A stretch of 64,000 bases of DNA from CALMKX01 sp036274895 (lineage in GTDB: Bacteria > Acidobacteriota > Thermoanaerobaculia > Multivoradales > SZUA-115): contig DASUEU010000089.1 in assembly GCA_036274895.1 (NCBI GenBank), forward strand, positions 133,041 through 197,040, written 5' to 3'. The translations under genes and the position numbers were made by a program. Positions 58,545-64,000 of the stretch are shown in pieces (the stretch's first letter is position 1; each line of letters begins with the position of its first letter). A model generated the notes under the pieces. That model searched no databases. It had not been told where the DNA came from and was given only the letters and a program-made list of their open reading frames with translations.

Positions 58545-58889
58545 CTACCACCGGAAGAAGTCGCGGAAGCTCGCCAAGCCGCTGCGTGCCGAGAGCCCCA
58601 TTCCAGCCGACGCGTCCGGAGGTGCATTGATGAGCTTCTGTAGGAGAATCGGCGTTGCGGCTCCGAGGTGGAAGCAGAGCAAGGCACTGGCCTCACCGTT
58701 CACGTAAAGCACCGGCATCGAACCACCCAGCAGTACCATGCAGAGTGTCGTAAACCAGTAGAGCCCCTTCTTTCGATAGGCTTCAATGCCTTCTGGCTTC
58801 CGCGCGAGCATGTACCAGTGCAGTAGCTCCGCAGCGAGTCCGCCTCCAACACCGACCAAAGCCTGAGCGAGCATGCTCTCTAGGATCAT
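58545..58889 (-). CDS. Small membrane protein coupled to the caspase-FGE gene
   Basis: A 114-residue protein from ATG 58889 with GGAGTAGGA upstream. Three hydrophobic segments are visible (MLAQALVGVGGGLAAELLHW, LYWFTTLCMVLLGGSMPVLY, ASALLCFHLGAATPILLQKL) with a charged loop KPEGIEAYRKKG. The C-terminal 30 residues are polar. No family is recognised. It is the first gene of the minus-strand unit, 4 bases before the caspase-FGE start, and is likely co-translated. It could be the membrane partner, anchor or target of the protease. Confidence 0.72.
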   Translation of the reverse strand: MILESMLAQALVGVGGGLAAELLHWYMLARKPEGIEAYRKKGLYWFTTLCMVLLGGSMPVLYVNGEASALLCFHLGAATPILLQKLINAPPDASAGMGLSARSGLASFRDFFRW

Positions 58890-59231
58890 CGTCCTACTCC
58901 TTGGTGGTCTTGCCACCGTCAGTCTTCACCTGAGCACGATTGTCAGAGCCGCATTTCAAAGTCGTTGACCCAGTCTGCAGACGACACCACTTGGACGCCG
59001 GTCAGCCGAACCCTTTGCTGGCGCCTTCCGCCTCACATGTCCCGCAAGCGCCGGGGGACGCAATTTTCGTGGTACAGAGCTTTCCGTTGACCATTCTCCC
59101 CAACCAGCGGTGGTAGTGCAAGGGGCAGAGGCGAGAGTCCGTCTTAGAGAAGCACCGCCCCCAGGCCAGTTCTCCCCGCCCCACGCAGCGCTCGCAACGG
59201 CGCGAGCGCTCGCGTTGGCCGGAGGTGGGAG
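58890..59231. other. Divergent intergenic region with a possible small Cys-rich frame
   Basis: This 342-base region separates the minus-strand defence operon from the plus-strand RadC-like gene and should hold both promoters. A minus-strand frame ending at 59002 encodes a Cys/His-patterned stretch (RRCERCVGRGELAWGRC, LCPLHYHRWLGRM, KLCTTKI, ACGTCEAEG), suggestive of a zinc ribbon. Its best start is only GTG 59184, which would cut off the first two cysteines, so a real gene is doubtful. Confidence 0.35.
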
Positions 59232-59918
59232 ATGGCGGAGCTGGCGTTGGTGGTGGAGCGGGAGGCGGAGGCGAGGGCGGCGCGGGCGGGGGTGGGGGCG
59301 GAGCGGGGAGCGTGGGCGGAACGGCTGTCGGACGCGGAGCTGGTGGGGCGGGTGATGGCGGGGCCGAGCGGGGCTCTGTCGCGGGCGGAGCGGTTGCTGG
59401 GGGCGATCGGGGGGCTGTCGCGGCTGTTGCACTTCGAGGCGGCCTTGTCGGAGGTGCCGGTGTCGGCGATGGAGGTGGAGCGGCTGGCTCTGGCCTTCGA
59501 GCTGGCGCGGCGGCTGGCTTGGGCGGCGGTGCCGGAGGCGGAGCCCTTGGAGGCGCCGGGGGCGTTGGCCCGCTTCCTCTTGCTGCGCTACGGGCGGGTG
59601 GATCAGGAGGTGGGCGGGGCGGTCTACCTCGATGCCAAGCAGCGGCTGATCGCGGTACGAGAGGTCTTCACCGGCGGGCCGAGCAAGGCGACGGTCTCCC
59701 CCATGCCGTTGTTGCGGGCGGCCTTGCAGCTGGGCTCGGTGAGCTTCGCCTTCTTCCACACCCACACCTCGAGCGACCCCACGCCGAGCCTGGAAGACCT
59801 GAGCTTCACCCGTCGACTCAAAGACGCAGCCGAGCAGCTCGGGCTCCAGCTCGCCGATCACCTGATCGTGGCGCAGGGGGGCCGGTGGTGCTCGCTGCGC
59901 CAGGCGGGGAGGTTGTGA
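59232..59918 (+). CDS. RadC-like JAB/MPN-domain protein
   Basis: A 228-residue protein of the RadC/YeeS family common on plasmids and integrative elements. The N-terminal 100 residues carry a UPF0758-type helical region (ERLSDAELVGRVMAGPSGAL). The JAB domain follows: GGAVYLDAKQRLIAVREVFT, then the metal motif HTHTSSDPTPSLED (usual form HNHPSGDPTPS), then LGLQLADHLIVAQGGRW. Both histidines, the serine and the aspartate of the JAMM site are kept. The precise biochemical role of RadC proteins is unsettled; the earlier claim of a DNA-repair function is not supported. The start at ATG 59232 has GGAGGTGGGAG upstream. Confidence 0.83.
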   Translation: MAELALVVEREAEARAARAGVGAERGAWAERLSDAELVGRVMAGPSGALSRAERLLGAIGGLSRLLHFEAALSEVPVSAMEVERLALAFELARRLAWAAVPEAEPLEAPGALARFLLLRYGRVDQEVGGAVYLDAKQRLIAVREVFTGGPSKATVSPMPLLRAALQLGSVSFAFFHTHTSSDPTPSLEDLSFTRRLKDAAEQLGLQLADHLIVAQGGRWCSLRQAGRL

Positions 59919-60021
59919 GAGGGGACGAAACCGAACGGAACGGATCGCAACAGAAAGATACGGATTTATCGATAGAAGGCAGCTGGATTGCAGGGCCGTC
60001 GCCGAAAGGAGGTATTTGACG

Positions 60022-60795
60022 ATGAGAAGCGCAATCCTGGCAGCCTGTAGTTTCCTGATCCTGGGCCCCGTTCACGCTGCATCCGGCGGCAGGGTGGTCG
60101 AAACGCACGTCGAGACGTTCTACGACGGTCTTGCGATCACCACCGAACGGCTGGAGGCGGGCCAGCTCGTGGCGCATGTCTCCCAAGGAGGCGGCGAGGA
60201 TCGAGCCGAGCGCGCCCGGCTGACGATCGATCCGGCGGCAGGGCGGGGTGAGTGGTTCGCGTGGGACCGCGAGGGCCGGGCCGAGGCGTGGGAGGTCCAC
60301 GACTACGCCGGGGCCGAGGGCGGCAAGGAGCTCGCGGCCATCCTCGAGCAGCAGACGGTCAAGTCCGCCACGCTCTCGGCCCTGCTGCTCTGGGAGGACC
60401 ACCTGGCCGCTCGCAGCCCGTTCGTTGAGACCTACGGCCAGAGCTGCCCGGGCTGTCATCCCACCTCCGACCAGTGCAGCGGCTGGAGCGACAGCTGCAA
60501 TGGGGCGGACCTGCGCAGCGCCTGCAACCGCCACGACGTCTGCTACCAGTGTGGGAACCAGTGCGACGGCACCAGCCGAGCCCAATGCGACCTCTCCTTC
60601 CGCGGCGAGGTGCAGGGGGCCACGGGGAGCAGCGCGTGCGCCCGGATCTACTGGCTCGGCGTCCGCGCCCTCGGTTGGATGTTCTATCGAGACCCGATGG
60701 GGAGCACGCCGCCGGGCGATGTCTACTCCCTGGGCCTCTATTTGACCGCCTGTCCGCCGGTGTACTACTACCTCTGCACCATCTACGTCTTCTGA
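60022..60795 (+). CDS. Secreted phospholipase A2-like protein
   Basis: A 257-residue protein. ATG 60022 has AAAGGAGG at a 9-base spacing and starts a signal peptide (MRSAILAACSFLILGPVHAA). The C-terminal half shows the phospholipase A2 active-site signature: CNGADLRSACNRHDVCYQCG with the catalytic His171-Asp172 in HDVCY, and a following QCDLSF (188-193) that fits the second conserved Cys-Asp. Many paired cysteines suggest disulphides, as in secreted PLA2. The N-terminal 130 residues are unassigned. Predicted action is hydrolysis of the sn-2 ester of phospholipids outside the cell. It is followed after 8 bases by another secreted-protein gene, possibly an inhibitor or partner. Confidence 0.78.
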   Translation: MRSAILAACSFLILGPVHAASGGRVVETHVETFYDGLAITTERLEAGQLVAHVSQGGGEDRAERARLTIDPAAGRGEWFAWDREGRAEAWEVHDYAGAEGGKELAAILEQQTVKSATLSALLLWEDHLAARSPFVETYGQSCPGCHPTSDQCSGWSDSCNGADLRSACNRHDVCYQCGNQCDGTSRAQCDLSFRGEVQGATGSSACARIYWLGVRALGWMFYRDPMGSTPPGDVYSLGLYLTACPPVYYYLCTIYVF

Positions 60796-60803
60796 GGGCT
60801 GCG

Positions 60804-61391
60804 ATGAGCGATCCGCGACGCTGCTGTCTCTTCGGGCTCCTGCTTCTCGGCTTGCTGGCGACCGCGCCGCTCGAGGCCGAGCCCAGCTCTGCCGGGGCCG
60901 GGAGCCCGCCCTGCCCCGATCTCTCCGGCACCTGGCGCTATCCGGGCCGCGTCGGTCTCGACGCCGCCTGCTCCCCCCGCTGGCCGGCCCGGAAGGACAT
61001 GCCCCTGCCGGGGCCGGGGGGCTACTACCTCTCGGGCATCGACCCGCACCCGATGACCCTGCGGCAGGAGGGCTGCCGCAGCCTGGTGATCGAGACCCGG
61101 CTCGGGATGTCCCTCGACAACCAGGCCGAGTGGCCGGATGAGCCGAAGACCCTGGTGCTCGACCTCTCCCCCGCTCGCGAGCGCAAGGTCGAGTGGCGGG
61201 ACGGGGGCCTGGTGTGGCGGCGGAAGTACACGCCCTCCGGCGTGCGCTGGCCGCCGTGGCGGAAGGAGTGGATGGAGCTTCGGCTGCGGGTGCTGCCGGA
61301 GGGGGGCCTCGAGTACCACCTCCAGCAGGAGCATGGGGGAAAGGTGCTCGGGGAGATCACGTGTCGGCTGGAGCGGTGGGCGGGGGAGTGA
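60804..61391 (+). CDS. Small secreted protein downstream of the phospholipase
   Basis: A 195-residue protein with a signal peptide (CCLFGLLLLGLLATAPLEAE). The mature chain begins PCPDLSGTWRYPGRV, a lipocalin-like entry motif (GTWR), and is rich in short beta strands (HPMTLRQEGCRSLVIETRLG, LEYHLQQEHGG, EITCRLERW). Four cysteines may form two disulphides. It lies 8 bases after the phospholipase A2 gene and is likely in the same operon; by analogy with enzyme-immunity pairs it might bind or restrain the lipase, but this is inference. Confidence 0.68.
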   Translation: MSDPRRCCLFGLLLLGLLATAPLEAEPSSAGAGSPPCPDLSGTWRYPGRVGLDAACSPRWPARKDMPLPGPGGYYLSGIDPHPMTLRQEGCRSLVIETRLGMSLDNQAEWPDEPKTLVLDLSPARERKVEWRDGGLVWRRKYTPSGVRWPPWRKEWMELRLRVLPEGGLEYHLQQEHGGKVLGEITCRLERWAGE

Positions 61392-61409
61392 AGCCCGGCC
61401 CGGCTTCGC

Positions 61410-61712
61410 TCAGCGTCGCGCCAACCAGTAGAAGGGCTGGCGCTTCTGATGAGCCACGGCCAGGATGCGGAGCCCCGTCGGTTTCACCCGGTAGTGCACG
61501 GTGTAGCTCCAGCGGCCGGACGGCTGGACCACGATGGAACGGACCGTGCCTCGCGTGATGGGTGCGGACTCTGGGAAGGCGCGGACCTGCTCGAGGGCAG
61601 CTCCGATCTGTCGGGCGAGCTCCAGGCCCTTGCCCGGCTGGATCGCCTCGTAGTACGCCACCGCCTCGTCGAGCTCGACCTCAGCAAGGGGGTGGAACTG
61701 ATACGGCAGCAT
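61410..61712 (-). CDS. ParE/RelE-family toxin
   Basis: A 100-residue protein starting at ATG 61712, overlapping the antitoxin stop by one base. The pattern YQFHPLAEVELDEAVAYYEA, GLELARQIGAALEQVRAFPE, and TVHYRVKPTGLRILAVAHQK RQPFYW at the end is typical of the ParE/RelE toxin fold. ParE members poison gyrase and RelE members cut mRNA on ribosomes; which applies cannot be told from sequence. With the upstream antitoxin it should stabilise the element. Confidence 0.88.
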   Translation of the reverse strand: MLPYQFHPLAEVELDEAVAYYEAIQPGKGLELARQIGAALEQVRAFPESAPITRGTVRSIVVQPSGRWSYTVHYRVKPTGLRILAVAHQKRQPFYWLARR

Positions 61713-61951
61713 CACTTGCCGTAGCGAGCGTAGAGCCGCCGGAAGACCTCTTCGCCCGGGATGCCTCTCACCTGCCCGGACTCCATCTCGGCGTCGCGAC
61801 GCTCGGCCTCGGCAAGCCACAGCTCCCCAACCTCTGCTTCGGGTAAGGCTGCCAGGCTCTGGACCAGGGCGTGGGTGAGCTGCAGGCGGGCCGACGGTTG
61901 CAGCTCGAGCGCCGCCTGCTGGATCGACTCGACCGTCAAAGTGGTGGACAT
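61712..61951 (-). CDS. RelB-like addiction-module antitoxin
   Basis: A 79-residue protein of the addiction-module component family: STTLTVESIQQAALELQPSA, RLQLTHALVQSLAALPEAEV, then LWLAEAERRDAEMESGQVRG and GEEVFRRLYARYG. It is the upstream gene of the pair, as usual for antitoxins, and overlaps the toxin start by one base (TGATG). It should neutralise the ParE/RelE-like toxin and repress the pair. Confidence 0.87.
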   Translation of the reverse strand: MSTTLTVESIQQAALELQPSARLQLTHALVQSLAALPEAEVGELWLAEAERRDAEMESGQVRGIPGEEVFRRLYARYGK

Positions 61952-62493
61952 GGATTCAGCCTATACCCAGCTGAGCCCCTCCACCAGCCCGGGGGCTCGC
62001 GCATCGGGAGGATTCACGCCGGGCCCCCGGCCGAGGAGCTGCCGTTTCTCCTCATGATGACCACGTCGTGTCACGCCGCGACCGCGGTTGGGACGAAATG
62101 CGGACCTTATGCGCGTTCGTCGTGGCATACTCGGGCAGCACCGGGGATGAGGAGTTTGGGGAGGTGAGGGTCGGAGCGCGACGACGCGGCCGGCCCGGGG
62201 GAGGCCTTGCCCCGGGCGACGACCTTGCCCCCGCTTGTCTCGCCATCGCCCGGCCCCGGCTTCCAGTGGTGGCTCTGGCGCCGGCTGGAGGACGGTAGGG
62301 GGCCCCGAAGCTCTCGCACCCGGCCGCTCGGCCGGTTCTCGGCCCCGCCTGCCTGGCCTTCCGATCCAGCTCCCGTCTCCTTCCCTCCTCGGTCCCACTC
62401 CGGGCCGAGCCGGCGGTCGCCTTCCAGCCCCGTTACCGCCACCCGTGTCCGGCGCCACGAAGGCGCCACCGTGCCGGGTGAGAAGGAGGCTCT
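61952..62493. other. Intergenic region with GC-rich hairpins, no gene seen
   Basis: These 542 bases hold no frame I can support. Two inverted repeats stand out: CCCGGGG / CCCCGGG at 62194-62200 and 62210-62216, and GGCGCC / GGCGCC at 62451-62456 and 62462-62467. The second lies about 27 bases before the small ORF start at 62494 and could control its translation. An open minus-strand frame of 230 codons here is Ser/Arg/Gly-rich and is not credible. Confidence 0.4.
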
Positions 62494-62574
62494 ATGTGGT
62501 TTTGGTTGATCGAAGTGTTGGTGGGGATCCTGGTCTGGACTGACGAAGGGCCGGTTCTCGACCCAGCCGGTTGA
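62494..62574 (+). CDS. Possible 26-residue hydrophobic peptide
   Basis: A short frame with an excellent ribosome site (AGAAGGAGG, 6 bases before ATG 62494) encodes MWFWLIEVLVGILVWTDEGP followed by VLDPAG. The first 15 residues are hydrophobic and Trp-rich, the rest acidic. It lies 108 bases upstream of the TPR-protein gene on the same strand and just after a GGCGCC hairpin. It may be a leader peptide, a small membrane protein or a signal peptide precursor; there is no family evidence. Confidence 0.4.
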   Translation: MWFWLIEVLVGILVWTDEGPVLDPAG

Positions 62575-62681
62575 GGGGCATCGAAGGCCGTTGGCTGTGA
62601 CCCAGGTGCGAGCCCAAGCAGTGCCTGGGTTGCAGCTTCTGGAAACCCGGGAGTGCACTTCTGCGCTATACTTCGCGCAAC

Positions 62682-63848
62682 ATGCCAGAGCTTTATGAAC
62701 GGATCGTCGAGCGGGCGCTCGAGCTCGCGAAGTCCTTCGCCCCGCCCGAGCCCAATCAGGAACTCGAGCGCCGTGCGCGCCGTCTCCTTGTTCGCTCACC
62801 CGAGCAGCGAGCCACGGCCCTCAGCAACTCCGTTGCCTACCGCAGTCCAAGGGTTGCCGAGTGGTTGATCGAGGAGAGCTTCCGGCTGCGCTATCAGGAT
62901 CCCGTGGCGGGAGTGCGGCTCGCTCGACTTGCAGTCGAGGTTGCCCAGGCCCTGCCTCCGGGCCGCCATGAAGTCTTGACGGTGGATCTCCGGGCTCGCG
63001 CTTCGAGCTACCTTGGCAATGCCTATCGAGTCGCTGCTGACTTGGCGCAAGCTGGGCGATACCTCGAACTGGGCGAAGCGCTAGCTGCTGACGGCTCCGG
63101 TGATCCGCTGCTTGCTGGCGAGATTGCCTGGCTTCGCGGTAGCTACGCGACCGAGATCCGTGAGTTTGGCCGTGCTTACGAGCACTTCCGAGCCTCGTTC
63201 AATCACTACGCCGATGCGCAGGAGGACGACCTTGCTGCACGGACACTGGTTAGCGTCGCCAGATCCATGGTGGCAGGAGGTAACGACGATCCCGCTCATG
63301 GCGTCCTGCTGCTCGCCATCTCGCTGATCCGCAAGAAGCCCGAGCCGGAGCTGCTGATCTCGGTCGCCCACACCATGGCCATGTCCCTGGTTCAGTGTGG
63401 GCACCCGAGCGAAGCCGTGCCTTACATTCAGAGTGTCCAGCCCCTATACCGCTACGTACCTGGCGAGTTGGCTCGCCTTCGAGGTTGCTGGCTTGAAGGC
63501 AACCTGCTCGCTCAAGTCGGCCTCCATGATGAGGCTCGCCAGGTTCTGGCTGGCGTCCGCGAAGGTTTCTGCATCAACCTCAACTACTACGGCATGGCCT
63601 TGGTCAGCCTCGATCTCTCCCTCGTTCTCCTGAAACAGCGCAAGTGGGCGGAGGTGGAGTCGCTGGCTCGGGAGAGCTACGCGGCGTTCGCGGCGCGGGG
63701 CCTGTCGGACCGGGCCACGGCGGCTTTGCTGCTGTTCGTGGACGCGGCCAAGCAGCGCACCCTGGCCGAGGAGCTGGTGAAGCGCGTGGCCGGCGAGATC
63801 CGCGGCGGCCAGCGCGAGGCGTGGGCGGCCGAGCTGGCGAGCCGGTAG
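62682..63848 (+). CDS. TPR-repeat protein
   Basis: A 388-residue all-helical protein without signal peptide or enzyme motif. Repeated helix pairs such as GVRLARLAVEVAQALPPGRH, ARASSYLGNAYRVAADLAQA GRYLELGEAL, and AEIAWLRGSYATEIREFGRA-like units form about six to eight tetratricopeptide repeats. The C terminus (KWAEVESLARESYAAFAARG, AALLLFVDAAKQRTLAEELV) resembles a family that I believe is highly duplicated in Thermoanaerobaculia-like genomes. It lacks an N-terminal DNA-binding domain. TPRs bind peptides or proteins; the partner is unknown. Confidence 0.75.
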   Translation: MPELYERIVERALELAKSFAPPEPNQELERRARRLLVRSPEQRATALSNSVAYRSPRVAEWLIEESFRLRYQDPVAGVRLARLAVEVAQALPPGRHEVLTVDLRARASSYLGNAYRVAADLAQAGRYLELGEALAADGSGDPLLAGEIAWLRGSYATEIREFGRAYEHFRASFNHYADAQEDDLAARTLVSVARSMVAGGNDDPAHGVLLLAISLIRKKPEPELLISVAHTMAMSLVQCGHPSEAVPYIQSVQPLYRYVPGELARLRGCWLEGNLLAQVGLHDEARQVLAGVREGFCINLNYYGMALVSLDLSLVLLKQRKWAEVESLARESYAAFAARGLSDRATAALLLFVDAAKQRTLAEELVKRVAGEIRGGQREAWAAELASR

Positions 63849-63852
63849 GTTC

Positions 63853-64000
63853 CCTCACCCCTGCCCCTCTCCCAGCCCGCCCACTCCAGGATCCTCACCC
63901 CCTCGATCCCCCTCTCCCAGCCCGCCCACTCCAGCCTTCCGGGAGAGGGGGAGGCCGGAGGGGATCCCCTCTGAACCCCTCTCCCGGAAGGCTGGAGTGG
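63853..64000. repeat. MITE-like palindromic repeat, copy D (runs off window)
   Basis: Begins CCTCACCCC at 63853, 5 bases after the TPR-gene stop. A second CCTCACCCC entry follows at about 63893, so two units may be nested. CCCTCTCCCAGCCCGCCCAC arms face CCGGGAGAGGGGGAGGCCGG, then ACCCCTCTCCCGGAAGGCTG. The right terminus lies outside the window. Unlike copies A-C it sits between genes. Confidence 0.8.

Larger units (their letters stand above)
12257..64000. mobile_element. Putative integrative and conjugative element (left part, continues beyond window)
   Basis: The left edge is the tRNA-Arg 3' fragment. Inside are a complete Trb-type mating-pair-formation operon, parB, a RepA-like initiator, a RadC-like protein, a toxin-antitoxin pair, and a cargo of surface proteins and defence modules. 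The right edge, an intact tRNA-Arg(CCG) and a tyrosine recombinase are predicted outside the window. No relaxase or VirD4/TraG coupling protein is visible here, so either they lie further right or the element depends on others. Right-hand extent is inference; the region past 59 kb could be a second element or chromosome. Confidence 0.5.

Noticed and set aside
58956..59861. 301-codon minus-strand frame opposite the RadC-like gene
   Set aside because: Pro/Arg/His-rich low complexity; the plus strand has a JAB domain.
62107..62799. 230-codon minus-strand frame
   Set aside because: Ser/Arg/Gly-rich, covers hairpins and overlaps the start of the TPR gene; no family pattern.

Overview
The window is GC-rich (about 70% through most of it) and almost fully coding. 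It looks like a Gram-negative, Acidobacteriota-like chromosome. The evidence is a TonB/BtuB uptake locus, secreted proteins with DUF11/PKD repeats, an IPTL-type C-terminal sorting signal, a DGFESG tail motif, and a TPR protein of a kind I associate with Thermoanaerobaculia-type genomes. The taxonomy is inference; no rRNA or other marker gene is present.

Left flank (1-12.25 kb), apparently chromosomal. A cobalamin riboswitch controls btuB and a lipoprotein substrate-binding protein (btuF, cut by the window edge). Next come a small secreted protein, a two-domain VOC protein, and a three-gene minus-strand operon: a membrane protein, a secreted VWA protein and a membrane GAF protein. Divergent from that operon is a two-gene system. 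Its first gene encodes an 1120-residue RelA/SpoT homologue whose HD and synthetase catalytic motifs look degenerate, while its ribosome-sensing half (TGS, helical, Cys, ACT) is kept and fused to an AAA/STAND-type ATPase and winged helix. Its second gene encodes an AAA ATPase with a C-terminal OmpR-like winged helix.

At 12257-12306 lies the 3' 50 bp of a tRNA-Arg(CCG), without its 5' half. This is the expected signature of an integrative element that extends rightward, with the intact tRNA at its far end outside the window. Paired repeats follow. Then comes a compact P-type conjugation operon in the order trbB-C-D-E-J-L-F-G-I ending in parB (12603-22385), two large surface or secreted proteins, a RepA-like replication initiator, and an SBBP-type lipoprotein. 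No relaxase, coupling protein, integrase or ParA is seen in the window.

From 30.9 to 58.9 kb the element carries a dense conflict/defence island, with lower GC in parts. It holds (i) a secreted caspase-Sel1 protein overlapping a PD-(D/E)xK-nuclease/Ser-Thr-kinase fusion, (ii) a CHAT protease next to a membrane propeller protein and a secreted protein, (iii) a tightly coupled four-gene operon (DEAD/DEAH helicase-DUF1998-DUF559, SNF2 helicase, 1501-residue Eco57I-type methylase, Rad50-like zinc-hook ATPase) resembling DISARM and Druantia but identical to neither as I know them, and (iv) a membrane caspase-FGE protein with a small membrane partner. A degraded IS481-type transposase lies inside the island.

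The right end (59.2-64 kb) has a RadC-like protein, a secreted phospholipase A2-like protein, a small secreted protein, a ParE/RelB-like toxin-antitoxin pair, a possible 26-residue peptide gene and a TPR protein. A MITE-like palindromic repeat with CCTCACCCC / GGGGTGAGG termini occurs at least four times. Three copies lie in frame inside genes: one in trbI and two in the rep gene.
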